The position numbers and the translations under genes are program-made. The notes under the pieces are model-generated. The model was not told the origin of the DNA and searched no databases. It saw only the letters and a program-made list of their open reading frames with translations. Below are positions 34,688-42,108 of a DNA stretch of 44,812 bases, one piece after another; within the stretch, counting starts at the first letter, position 1, and each line of letters begins with the position of its first letter. The DNA comes from CAZEAP01 sp964510315 (GTDB lineage: Bacteria > Planctomycetota > Brocadiia > SM23-32), in assembly GCA_964510315.1 (NCBI GenBank), contig CAZEAP010000029.1, positions 1 through 44,812 of the forward strand. The letters are read 5' to 3'.

Positions 34688-35170
34688 TCAGGCCGCCGCC
34701 GTCGTGGTCGTCGGCGCCGTGGTCGTGGTCGTCTCGTTCCAGGCCCTGCCGGCCAGGACGGCCGCGTCGATGGCGACCCAGCACTCGCCGGGGCCGGCGA
34801 TCTTGTCGATCACGCCGACCTCCACGTCACCGGAGACGCCGTCGGGGGCGTCCACCGTGTGATCGTCCGCGGCGTAGACGGTGGCTCCCTGGGCGACCTG
34901 GGTCAGCGAGCCGGCGTAGTCCAGCTTGTAGCGACCCCGGCGGCGCACCACCACGCTGCGGTCCCCGGCGGAGCCGGTCGAGTTGTCCGCCTGCGCCGTC
35001 GCGACGCCGACGAACAGCAGTCCCGCCGTGTCCGCCGCGGGCACCGCGTAACCTTCTGCGTTCACGCACACCAGCGACCCGGCGAAGATGCGGGTCGCCC
35101 CGGCGACCGGAACGGACAGCAGGTCGCCCAGGCTGTACTCCGTGTTCCTGTCAGACGTCAGAGCTGCCAT
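34688..35170 (-). CDS. Capsid cement/decoration protein with Thr-rich C-terminus
   Basis: A 160-residue beta-rich protein (GDLLSVPVAGATRIFAGSLV; VGVATAQADNS) typical in size and place of capsid cement proteins (DUF2190-like) between the protease/scaffold and the major capsid genes. The last 16 residues are NETTTTTAPTTTTAAA, a Thr-rich tail resembling those on two tail proteins of the same operon. ATG 35170 has GAGGAGGTTAACG upstream; reading back to 35209 lacks support. Confidence 0.7.
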   Translation of the reverse strand: MAALTSDRNTEYSLGDLLSVPVAGATRIFAGSLVCVNAEGYAVPAADTAGLLFVGVATAQADNSTGSAGDRSVVVRRRGRYKLDYAGSLTQVAQGATVYAADDHTVDAPDGVSGDVEVGVIDKIAGPGECWVAIDAAVLAGRAWNETTTTTAPTTTTAAA

Positions 35171-35201
35171 CGTTAACCTCCTCAGATTGATGGGTTGCGA
35201 A

Positions 35202-35253
35202 CCCCGCACGCGCGGGGCCCTGCACCGTTTCGATTCCGCCGCAGGGCGGAATC
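35202..35253. repeat. Two adjacent hairpins between the cement gene and the protease gene
   Basis: CCCCGC/GCGGGG (35202-35217) and GATTCCGCC/GGCGGAATC (35232-35253) stand between the two genes. The second has no T tract on either side. They may attenuate or process the late transcript, raising capsid-gene expression relative to upstream genes; this is inference. Confidence 0.5.
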
Positions 35254-35256
35254 AGC

Positions 35257-35276
35257 TCCTGAGCCAGTCGAAGGGC
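35257..35276. repeat. Short dispersed repeat, copy 2
   Basis: Reverse-strand copy of the GCCCTTCGA...CTCAGGA unit seen at 24162-24186; it ends at the stop codon of the protease gene. Confidence 0.6.
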
Positions 35277-35929
35277 TAATCGGCCGCGCTCAGGTACGCT
35301 TCCGGCGAGAGGCCGAGCTGGCCGCAGACCGACCGTTCGGCTTCCGTGAGTGCGCCGGAGCCGCCCTCCTCCTCGGGCGAGGGGTTGGGCTGGGGGGAGG
35401 TCAGCACCGGCATGGCGTTGATGACCCGCCGGGTGGCCTCCAGTTCGTTGACCGCTTCCCGGAGGTAGAACTCCCGGTGGGCGGGCGGAATCTTGCCCGC
35501 CGCCACGGCCTGTTCGACCAGCTTTTCGGCTTCCTCGTCGCGGCGCTGCTGCTGCAGCTCGGCGATGGAATTGAGGATGTCGCTCCGGGTCGCCGACTCC
35601 GGCAGGCCCAGGGCGCTGCGGACCGGTTCCAGGGCGGCGCCGGGGGCCTTCAGGCCGATGAGGGCGGCCTTGACCTCCGTCTCGTCGGCCTCCGGCGGCA
35701 CGCCGAGTGCGTTGGCCACTGCGGGGCTGACCGGGGGAGCGGACTCCTCCAGTTGCGCCTCCAGTTCCTGCACGCGGTCCGCGTTGGCCAGGAGCGCCCC
35801 GGCCACCTGCTCGTCCTCGAAGCGCCCGGTCTGCTCCGGATCGTCGCCCCGGGGGGGCAGCCCGATCCTGGAGGCCACGCGATCGGGCTCCAGGCCGAGC
35901 GCTTCGGCGAGGCTATCCAGCAGAGACAT
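35276..35929 (-). CDS. Internal scaffold form (Mu Z-like) of the protease gene
   Basis: In-frame internal start ATG 35929 lies 7 bases after AAGGAGG, a stronger site than that of the full-length gene. The product would be 217 residues and contains only the charged, helical C-terminal half. In phage Mu the scaffold Z is made by the same device from gene I. Confidence 0.75.
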   Translation of the reverse strand: MSLLDSLAEALGLEPDRVASRIGLPPRGDDPEQTGRFEDEQVAGALLANADRVQELEAQLEESAPPVSPAVANALGVPPEADETEVKAALIGLKAPGAALEPVRSALGLPESATRSDILNSIAELQQQRRDEEAEKLVEQAVAAGKIPPAHREFYLREAVNELEATRRVINAMPVLTSPQPNPSPEEEGGSGALTEAERSVCGQLGLSPEAYLSAAD

Positions 35930-36499
35930 GTGATCGCCTCCTTCTGCTATGGGGACTTCTCCGGCGCCGTCCGTAGCGCCGGCTTCATTGAGACTCGGCA
36001 GTTCGGTAAGAAACGGCGTGTTGGTCAGTCCCACGCTGTGGATGATCATCGGCGTGGGCTCTCCGGTGACGCGGTCGGGCGCGTTGAAACGGAACACCGG
36101 GCTGAGGTAGCGGAACCGGCGCTCCGCGACGGCGTTGGCCGCGTCGGTCGTCCACTGCACGCGCCCCCAGAGTTCGGTGCCCTCGGCGCGCAGCTCCATC
36201 TTTTGTATCCAGCCGGCGGCCGGGGCGGTTGCTCCCCCCGCGGGGGCCAGGATGCTGGCGTGGTGGTAGTCGATCACCAGGTCCGCCTCGTTGGCGGCGT
36301 AATGGCGCTGAAAGTAGTCCAGCGCGCTCCGCAGGTGCTCCCGCCCGATCACCTCCGGCATGGCGGGATGGCCGAGCCAGGCCCCGACGCGGGCCAGCAT
36401 GACCCACTCGGGGACCGTCCCGGCTTCCCGCCCGGCGGAGGGGAAGGGCAGGGCAACGACGCGCACGGAGCTTTCCTGCTGTGCTGAAGCGGTAGTCAT
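35276..36499 (-). CDS. Mu I-type prohead protease/scaffold protein
   Basis: A 407-residue protein with the Mu gene I (PF10123-type) protease block in the first ~175 residues: DLVIDYHHASI, AAGWIQKMEL, VQWTTDAANAV, FRYLSPVFRF and HSVGLTNTPFL. The C-terminal half is helical, charged and scaffold-like. It also contains an internal start at ATG 35929 (GGDHMSLLDSL). ATG 36499 has AAAGGG upstream and lies 2 bases before the portal gene stop. It cleaves scaffold and capsid in maturation, by family knowledge. Confidence 0.85.
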   Translation of the reverse strand: MTTASAQQESSVRVVALPFPSAGREAGTVPEWVMLARVGAWLGHPAMPEVIGREHLRSALDYFQRHYAANEADLVIDYHHASILAPAGGATAPAAGWIQKMELRAEGTELWGRVQWTTDAANAVAERRFRYLSPVFRFNAPDRVTGEPTPMIIHSVGLTNTPFLTELPSLNEAGATDGAGEVPIAEGGDHMSLLDSLAEALGLEPDRVASRIGLPPRGDDPEQTGRFEDEQVAGALLANADRVQELEAQLEESAPPVSPAVANALGVPPEADETEVKAALIGLKAPGAALEPVRSALGLPESATRSDILNSIAELQQQRRDEEAEKLVEQAVAAGKIPPAHREFYLREAVNELEATRRVINAMPVLTSPQPNPSPEEEGGSGALTEAERSVCGQLGLSPEAYLSAAD

Positions 36500-36500
36500 T

Positions 36501-37721
36501 TCATCCCTTTCTGTTGCGGTCGAGGACGGGTTCGCCTTCGGCGGGCCTGGGTATGCCGAACTTCGCGTAGGCCCACTGGACCGGTATGTCCAGGCCGGCC
36601 TCGCTGAGAGTCTTGACGGTGTCGGCCAGCGCGCCGAGGTCCTTCGGCTTGTCGGCGTGGAAGTGCCAGCGGGGCACCGGATGGTCGGGACCGAGGTTGA
36701 GCCGGACGATGGGCCGGAGCAGTTGCTCGCTGAGGGTTCTGCCCAGGGCGCGGGCGTCCGATTCGATCAGGTCCCAGCGGACCTGGTTGTGGACGTGCCC
36801 GAGGGCGTAGGAGCCCCCTTTCTCGCCTCCGCTGGTCAGCAGTTGGCCCAGCACGGCGAGGGTCATCTCCCGGCCGGCCCGCTCCAGGATGCGCTCGAAT
36901 ATCTGGCCCTCCCCGGCCGAGCGGGTGTCGAGCATCTCGATCCGGTTGCCCTCCCGCACCACCGCGGCGGCGTCCATGCCCAGCGCCTTGACGGCGCGCC
37001 ACAGCTCGCGGGCCTCCTCGGAGTCCCAGGGCACCCCCTCCCGCAGCCAGCCCAGCCGCGGAGGCATGCCGTAGACCTCCGCGAAGGACATCCAGTCCTT
37101 CCACGCGAAGTGCCGCACAATGAAGGCCCTCACGCAGGAGCGCAGCAGGCTGGTGCGGGCGCTGAACCCGCTGCGGGCCCGCACACGGTGGATCAGGAAG
37201 TTCAGGGGATTCAGCTCCACACCCCGGCCCTCGTCGTTCCGGAGCAGCAGCTCCCTGCCGTCCGGGCCGATCTGGAACCAGCGCTGGGGCCTCCACAGCA
37301 GACCGCGGGGATGCCAGCGGTCGGCGCCGGTCGCCCAATCGATCTCCAGGGCACTGAACCCCTTGGGTATGGCGTCCAGCAAGTCGAACAGCGCCTGTGG
37401 CAGGTCGGGCAGGTCCGCCGCCGCCCGGCGGCAGAACTCCGCCGCCTCCCGTCCGTCCGAGCTTTCGTCGCCGGGCTGAATTTCCCAGCGGAGGCGGGTC
37501 ACCCCGGCCTTCCGGGTGCGGAGGTAGGCGTCCAGTTCGCCGTCTTTCTCCTCCATTCGCTCGAACAGTTCGGACTGTGCTGCGAGGTCGCCGGTTTCGG
37601 CGGCCAGCAACATGCGTTTGATGCGGCGGGGGCTGAGCGTCTCAACGTCCAGGTGGCCCACCACCGTTCGGGCGCCGAAGCGGGACGGCTCGGCCAGGGT
37701 CTGCGTGTCGGGTGTCTGCAT
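36501..37721 (-). CDS. Portal protein, Mu gp29/DUF935 family
   Basis: A 406-residue portal subunit, the ring through which DNA enters and leaves the capsid. Landmarks: the N-terminal SPRRIKRMLLAAETGDLAAQ, DLLDAIPKGFSALEIDW, WFQIGPDGRELLL, the FIVRHFAWKDWMSFAEVYGMP block and ERILERAGREMTLAVLGQLL. AAGGAA precedes ATG 37721. Its stop is 2 bases past the protease start. Mu normally has minor head protein F (gp30) next; here the protease follows directly, so F is missing. Confidence 0.85.
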   Translation of the reverse strand: MQTPDTQTLAEPSRFGARTVVGHLDVETLSPRRIKRMLLAAETGDLAAQSELFERMEEKDGELDAYLRTRKAGVTRLRWEIQPGDESSDGREAAEFCRRAAADLPDLPQALFDLLDAIPKGFSALEIDWATGADRWHPRGLLWRPQRWFQIGPDGRELLLRNDEGRGVELNPLNFLIHRVRARSGFSARTSLLRSCVRAFIVRHFAWKDWMSFAEVYGMPPRLGWLREGVPWDSEEARELWRAVKALGMDAAAVVREGNRIEMLDTRSAGEGQIFERILERAGREMTLAVLGQLLTSGGEKGGSYALGHVHNQVRWDLIESDARALGRTLSEQLLRPIVRLNLGPDHPVPRWHFHADKPKDLGALADTVKTLSEAGLDIPVQWAYAKFGIPRPAEGEPVLDRNRKG

Positions 37722-37737
37722 CTTCGGATATTCCTTC

Positions 37738-39246
37738 TTAGAGGGCGGAGAAATCGGTTCGTTTCTGCAGGCCGCGGTAAGTCGTCGCTTCGCCGGGCTC
37801 CATGAAAGTTTCCGGCAGCAATTCGTCGCACCCGGCCGCCGCGTCGGGGCCGTCCACCCAGCCCTCCGGATAGCTGAGGAACTGCTCCTGGAGCGTCTTG
37901 ACCCCGGCGCCGGGGTTTCGGGGGAACTTCCAGCGCCCCCTCTCGAACTGGGAGCAGAGCGCCTCGATCCGCAGCTCCTTGGGGCGGCTGTGATGGACGT
38001 AGCGCACGGGGAGGCGCTCTCGGCGCTGTCGTTCCTGCTCGGCCAGCAGAGGCTTGATGAGGGCATAGCCGCCGTTGGACTCAACCCCGATCAGCCGGGG
38101 CCGGAAGCGCCGGTTGTATTCGAACAGCTTCTCGATCATCTCCATGGGGCTGCCCTGCTCGATCCACGCCGCCAGCACGTGCCGAACCCGGCTCTTCCTG
38201 TCGGCCCCGACGGCCACCAGGGCGCGTGGGCAGCCGTTGCTGCTGACCGCCGGGTCGAGGAAGCACACGACGTCCAACCTCTCCAGCTCCACCTCCGAGC
38301 GCCGGTACCAGCCCATCCAGTCGGCCTGGAACGGCCTGGTGGGGTCGTCGGGCTCCAGCGCGTAGTTGCGCAGCCAGTTCCGCAGGCCGATGGTGGCCCG
38401 TATGCGCGCCAACGCCTGGTCACTGAACTTTTCCGGCCACACGCTGCTCCCCTTGAGGGTGGCCCTCTGGGTGAAGAGCCGTCCCAGGGCTCGCCCGTTC
38501 CCGTCGCGTTTCTCCGAGAGGGCGCGGGCGCGCTCCATCATGCAGTGCGGTCCGAACATCGTGCCGAGCACGGTGAACACGAAGCGGTCGGGATGGAGTG
38601 CGGGGAGGACCTCGTCCATCAGCCAGTCCCACAGGTTTTGCTCACGCCGGGGATTGCGGGCGAGTTCGGCGTCCTCCAGGTCGTCCCCGACGAACTCCAA
38701 CGGGCGGCGTTCGCCGTGGCGGCGCCCGCGGGGGCTCATGCCCGTCCCGAACGCCTCGAACTTCGTGCTTCCCCGGCGACCGGGCAGGCTCACCGTCCAG
38801 CAGTTCTGAGACCCCTCCGGTCGGCTCGGGTCGTAGTCCCCGCGGATGCGGGGGTTGTGCTCCAGCTCCAGCCGGACGCAGTCCATGTTCTCGGCGGCCA
38901 GTTTCCGCACCTGGCTCCCGTAGAGGAAGTAGGGCACTTCCCCCCGCAGGCAGCGGTAGAGGGGCCGGGCGAGGGTGAGCAGGACGCTCTTGCCGGCCCC
39001 CCGGAAGGCGCAGACGAACGTCGGCATGGCCGCCTCCCCCACCGCGTCGGTCATCCGATGGTGAAAGTCCGCGAACGGCGCATCGAAGTAATGAGGCAGG
39101 TAGGTTCGGCACCACTCGAGGAAAGGGCGGTTCATCCGCTCCTCGCGGGCCGCCTTCCCCGTCCGGGGGAAGGGAGTGGTCATCTGCTCGATCAGCTCCA
39201 GCAGCTTCGCGCGGAGCTGTCCGTGCTTTCTGGACCACTTGGGCAC
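37738..39246 (-). CDS. Terminase large subunit
   Basis: A 502-residue DNA-packaging motor. Walker A is FRGAGKS at residues 81-87 and the Walker B/acidic cluster is LEFVGDDLED near 183. The RNase H-like nuclease region shows LDPAVSSNG and GVESNGG acidic blocks, so both ATPase and nuclease look intact. The start codon is GTG 39246 with GAGGAGAAGCAA upstream. It precedes the portal gene by 16 bases. Similar to Mu gp28-type TerL. Confidence 0.9.
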   Translation of the reverse strand: MPKWSRKHGQLRAKLLELIEQMTTPFPRTGKAAREERMNRPFLEWCRTYLPHYFDAPFADFHHRMTDAVGEAAMPTFVCAFRGAGKSVLLTLARPLYRCLRGEVPYFLYGSQVRKLAAENMDCVRLELEHNPRIRGDYDPSRPEGSQNCWTVSLPGRRGSTKFEAFGTGMSPRGRRHGERRPLEFVGDDLEDAELARNPRREQNLWDWLMDEVLPALHPDRFVFTVLGTMFGPHCMMERARALSEKRDGNGRALGRLFTQRATLKGSSVWPEKFSDQALARIRATIGLRNWLRNYALEPDDPTRPFQADWMGWYRRSEVELERLDVVCFLDPAVSSNGCPRALVAVGADRKSRVRHVLAAWIEQGSPMEMIEKLFEYNRRFRPRLIGVESNGGYALIKPLLAEQERQRRERLPVRYVHHSRPKELRIEALCSQFERGRWKFPRNPGAGVKTLQEQFLSYPEGWVDGPDAAAGCDELLPETFMEPGEATTYRGLQKRTDFSAL

Positions 39247-39274
39247 TTGCTTCTCCTCAGGGGGTTGGCGACGC

Positions 39275-39514
39275 CTACAGCAGGAGACCCCGGACCTGCC
39301 GGGCGAACTCCTCCAGCGCGCGCAGCCGCTCGGCGGCGTCGGCGAAGGTGTCGGCGGTTGCCCGCACCTGGTCGGTGTCCACCTGCTTCAGGGGGGTCAT
39401 GCCGCTGACCAGCCGGGCCAGTGCCTCGGCGGCGTGGCCCGCCTCCGCCTCGGCCTCGGTGCGGCGGCGGCGCAGGTCGGCCAGAATCTTCTCCACTTCC
39501 TCTTGTTTCACCAC
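39275..39514 (-). CDS. Small coiled-coil phage protein
   Basis: A 79-residue charged helical protein (KILADLRRRRTEAEAEAGHAAEAL) between the DUF2730-like and TerL genes. GTG 39514 or the adjacent GTG 39511 is the start, with GGGAG upstream. Family unknown. Confidence 0.6.
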   Translation of the reverse strand: MVKQEEVEKILADLRRRRTEAEAEAGHAAEALARLVSGMTPLKQVDTDQVRATADTFADAAERLRALEEFARQVRGLLL

Positions 39515-39588
39515 TGGGTCTCTCCCGTGAGTTTTCTCTCCGGCGAGGGTTGAAGGACAGGGACGGCCGGCGGCCCGCCGGGCGCGGC

Positions 39589-39882
39589 CTACTCGGCCTT
39601 ATGTCTCCTGTTGCACTCCTCGTGGGTGACGAAGCGTTTCCGGTCCCCTCGAAGTTCGCCCTTGAGGGACCGCAGCTCTTCCAGCACCAGGTCCAGCCGT
39701 GCCTGCAGCACGGGGACGCTGTCGATCGTGCGCCCCCCCTTGCGCAGGCGGGCTTCGATGCTCTCCAGGTGGTCCTCGACGCGCTGACGCCACCGTCCGA
39801 GCCGAAAGGCCACCACCCAGCCGCCGACGAATCCCCCGAAGAGGGCCGAAACGGCGGAGACGGCGGTCTCAAACCAGATCAT
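39589..39882 (-). CDS. DUF2730-like phage membrane protein
   Basis: A 97-residue protein with one N-terminal transmembrane helix (VSALFGGFVGGWVVAFRLG) and a coiled coil (VLQARLDLVLEELRSLKGEL), the layout of Mu-like DUF2730 proteins. The ATG overlaps the terS stop (ATGA at 39879-39882), with GAGGAG upstream. Confidence 0.6.
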   Translation of the reverse strand: MIWFETAVSAVSALFGGFVGGWVVAFRLGRWRQRVEDHLESIEARLRKGGRTIDSVPVLQARLDLVLEELRSLKGELRGDRKRFVTHEECNRRHKAE

Positions 39883-40361
39883 GAGTACTCCTCTCGCAGG
39901 TGGTCGACGAACAGGCGAACGGCCTTGCGCACCGGCGTCATCTCCTCTTCGGTGAGGTGCCGGAGGCAGAACTCGGCGAACTTCCGCAGTGCGCGCAACT
40001 GCGCGCCGAGGTCATCCTGCTGTTTGCGCAGGTAGTCCAGGACCCGGCACAGCTTCAGGATGCGGTCCTCCAGCTTTGAATCCTCCAGGTTTTCCTCGGC
40101 CATCGCCATTAGTTGGTCGAGGCGCTCCTGAACCTTGCGGCGGAGGGTTTCGCCGAGCGGCTGTTGTCCGGCAAGGAGCGTGGCTCCGGGGTCGCTCCCC
40201 TCCCTGCTCCAGGGCCGACCGGCCTCCTCCTCCCGGCGGGCCCAGCGGCGCACCGTGCTCTGTGACACGTCCAATGCCGCCGCTACCTCCCGCGTGGAGA
40301 GCCCCTCCGCATAGAGGAGCCGCGCCCTCGGCAGGAGTTCTTTCTTCTTGTCCGTTTCCAT
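39879..40361 (-). CDS. Putative terminase small subunit with N-terminal helix-turn-helix
   Basis: A 160-residue DNA-binding protein. Residues ~18-42 form a helix-turn-helix (YAEGLSTREVAAALDVSQST), followed by helical segments like those of small terminases that recognise packaging sites. Its place three genes before TerL supports this. ATG 40361 has GGAGAG upstream. The unit begins here; no clear -35 is visible in the 277 bases before the tRNA-Arg gene, though TACAAT occurs on the minus strand at 40406-40411. Confidence 0.7.
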   Translation of the reverse strand: METDKKKELLPRARLLYAEGLSTREVAAALDVSQSTVRRWARREEEAGRPWSREGSDPGATLLAGQQPLGETLRRKVQERLDQLMAMAEENLEDSKLEDRILKLCRVLDYLRKQQDDLGAQLRALRKFAEFCLRHLTEEEMTPVRKAVRLFVDHLREEYS

Positions 40362-40596
40362 GTTCGTCTCTCCGGTGAAGCGGGCTTGTGTCCGAACGGG
40401 CGAAGATTGTAGACGTTCCGGCTCGGTCGTGTGTCCGGGTTGGGCGTTATCGGGGCATGCTTTTCTTCTGAGGGCCAAAATTCGCATCCTCAGGGCGTCT
40501 GGTACAGGGATTTTCGGCCCGCCGGGCGCCCGACGTGGGCGAATTCGCGGTCCGGGAGAGGGGAAAGACACCGAAGAGGCGGGGGGAGCGCTCGTT

Positions 40597-40624
40597 TTGA
40601 CTAAGCGCGATGGAGGGGTATAAT
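40597..40624 (+). promoter_or_regulatory. Promoter of tRNA-Arg
   Basis: TTGACT (40597-40602) and a perfect TATAAT (40619-40624) with a 16-base spacer; start near 40631, eight bases before the mature tRNA. Confidence 0.8.
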
Positions 40625-40638
40625 GGGCTCCCAGAGGT

Positions 40639-40714
40639 GCCCCGTTAGCTCAGCGAATAGAGCGCTGGCCTCCGGAGCCAGAGGTCGCAGGTTTGAATCC
40701 TGCACGGGGTACCA
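40639..40714 (+). tRNA. tRNA-Arg (anticodon CCG)
   Basis: A 76-base cloverleaf with encoded CCA. The acceptor stem pairs GCCCCGT with ACGGGGT (one G-U). The anticodon arm CTGGC-CTCCGGA-GCCAG gives anticodon CCG for codon CGG. The T-arm is GCAGG-TTTGAAT-CCTGC. It is followed by an eight-T tract suited to termination. It lies 278 bases from the phage-like unit, but no second copy of its 3' end was found by eye, so integration into it is not shown. Confidence 0.95.
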
Positions 40715-40945
40715 TTTTTTTTGCCGCCGCCGGCGGAGCGGAAATGGTAGAGCAGTGGAACAGGGGACCAGGAGAGCAGGGGAGAAGCACGGTGGGGCGC
40801 GGTTTTCTGCAGTTCCGTGGCTTGCACTGGAAGCGACCTGGCGGTATCGTTCAAAGGAAAGGAGTCGTCATTTGCGGCGTGAGGGTGCCGGGAAATCAGG
40901 TGTGCAACCGGTTGGTGTGACAACACGTGACAATGGGCCAAGACT

Positions 40946-41188
40946 ATGACAGGCCGGCGGCAGAACGAGGCAAAGTTCGAGCCTTGGCGCGATTTGCCCG
41001 GCGGGGGCCGCAGATACTGGCTGGAGGTGGCTGGCCATCACGGCTGGTCGGCACGCTATGTTAAGGAAGTGGACGCAGACGAAAAAACCACGCGCTTCTG
41101 GCAGGAGATACGCGACGAAGCCGGGAAAGTGGTAGAGATTCACGAGAAGTGCCCCGAAGACAAGGGACACAGGAAGGTAGAGCCATGA
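40946..41188 (+). CDS. Small protein, conserved linked pair (first gene)
   Basis: An 80-residue, basic/acidic mixed protein (WLEVAGHHGWSARYVKEVDADE; FWQEIRDEAGKVVEIHEKCPED). I recall the block "GWxARYVKEVDAxExTxRFWQEI" as a conserved small protein in environmental bacterial genomes, usually followed by the gene below. Function unknown. Weak Shine-Dalgarno. Its stop overlaps the next ATG (ATGA). Confidence 0.6.
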   Translation: MTGRRQNEAKFEPWRDLPGGGRRYWLEVAGHHGWSARYVKEVDADEKTTRFWQEIRDEAGKVVEIHEKCPEDKGHRKVEP

Positions 41189-41451
41189 ACGAGAGAATCA
41201 CGGCACAGACCGTGGCCGCGAAGCTGAACGGGTACCTCCATCATGAGCTGTGCATAGAGGAGCTTGTGGACTGGGCCGAAAAGGCTATGATGGAGGGGGA
41301 GTTTGAAGGGCCTCGGGCACAACAGGCCCGGGATGTTGTTGCCCGGCTCGGCGTGGCAGACGTGCGGGCGTTCGGCCTCACCTGGGAGGATTGCGAGGAG
41401 CTGCTCAGAAAACTCGGCTATTCAGCAAAGGTTGAGGTGAAGGCCGATTGA
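41185..41451 (+). CDS. Small protein, conserved linked pair (second gene)
   Basis: An 88-residue protein (TVAAKLNGYLHHELCIEELVDWAEKAMMEGEFE; RLGVADVRAFGLTWEDCEELLRKLGY) with a helical pattern. AGGAAGG precedes ATG 41185, which overlaps the previous stop by four bases. Co-occurrence with the gene before it looks conserved from memory. A toxin-antitoxin pair was considered and not supported: neither sequence shows a known toxin or DNA-binding antitoxin motif. Confidence 0.6.
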   Translation: MNERITAQTVAAKLNGYLHHELCIEELVDWAEKAMMEGEFEGPRAQQARDVVARLGVADVRAFGLTWEDCEELLRKLGYSAKVEVKAD

Positions 41452-41551
41452 AACCCATTGGTCCATCAGTTCCAGGCCGGCGGACGTAGTTTCTCTCTGC
41501 TTTGATTCGGAATTCCGGGCATGAGCGTCAACGCACGCAGTAAACCATCCG

Positions 41552-41857
41552 ATGCCTCATACCGAAGGCAAACGGACCAGTAAGCCCATGATCGCCGCGT
41601 TGCTCCTGGCGGCATTCTCGCCGGTGCCCATCCTTGTATCGTGGAAGCTGTTCAGCTATTGCGATAGCTACCGGCCCACCATTGACGACTACTTTTTCGT
41701 CGCATTCTGGGTGAGTTTGGGGGTGTTCTGCCCTACACAACTTGGTACATCGGCGTATTTGCTCATTCGCAGCCGGACAGTTCGGCGGAGCGTGCTTCTC
41801 AGGGCGGGACTTTTCGGGTTCAGCGGCGCCGTGCGGCTGGGCCGGCATGATGGCTGA
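41552..41857 (+). CDS. Small predicted membrane protein (uncertain)
   Basis: A 101-residue frame with two hydrophobic segments (MIAALLLAAFSPVPILVSWKLF; VAFWVSLGVFCPTQL). The Shine-Dalgarno is poor and the C-terminus is Arg-rich and disordered. It may be genuine or a residue of a longer gene. Another short membrane-protein frame follows. Confidence 0.3.
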   Translation: MPHTEGKRTSKPMIAALLLAAFSPVPILVSWKLFSYCDSYRPTIDDYFFVAFWVSLGVFCPTQLGTSAYLLIRSRTVRRSVLLRAGLFGFSGAVRLGRHDG

Positions 41858-41871
41858 ACGGTTTGGCAAAG

Positions 41872-42108
41872 ATGGGAGCCTTGGAGTGGCCGGCTTTATG
41901 GCTTTGGCTGGTTCTCGGCATGTTTGGCTCGCTCCTCTGGTACCTATGGCTGGGGCTGTGCGCGGGGGTAGTAACGGCCGGCAGTCGGAAGCTATTCCGT
42001 CTGGAGAACCGCTGGGTGACTCCGGTCATTCTGGGCTCGCTCTTGGCTTTGTTCTGGACCGCAAATCTTCTTACCGCGGAGCTTTTCCGCTTTGATTCAG
42101 AGGAATAA
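41872..42108 (+). CDS. Small predicted membrane protein (uncertain)
   Basis: A 78-residue frame with two or three hydrophobic segments (LWLWLVLGMFGSLLWYLWLGL; VTPVILGSLLALFWTANLL), with a start at ATG 41872 (TTG 41863 is also possible). No homologous family is recognised. Real membrane pattern, unsupported start. Confidence 0.35.
   Translation: MGALEWPALWLWLVLGMFGSLLWYLWLGLCAGVVTAGSRKLFRLENRWVTPVILGSLLALFWTANLLTAELFRFDSEE

Noticed and set aside
40946..41451. Toxin-antitoxin pair
   Set aside because: No toxin fold, RNase, or DNA-binding antitoxin motif is recognisable in either sequence.
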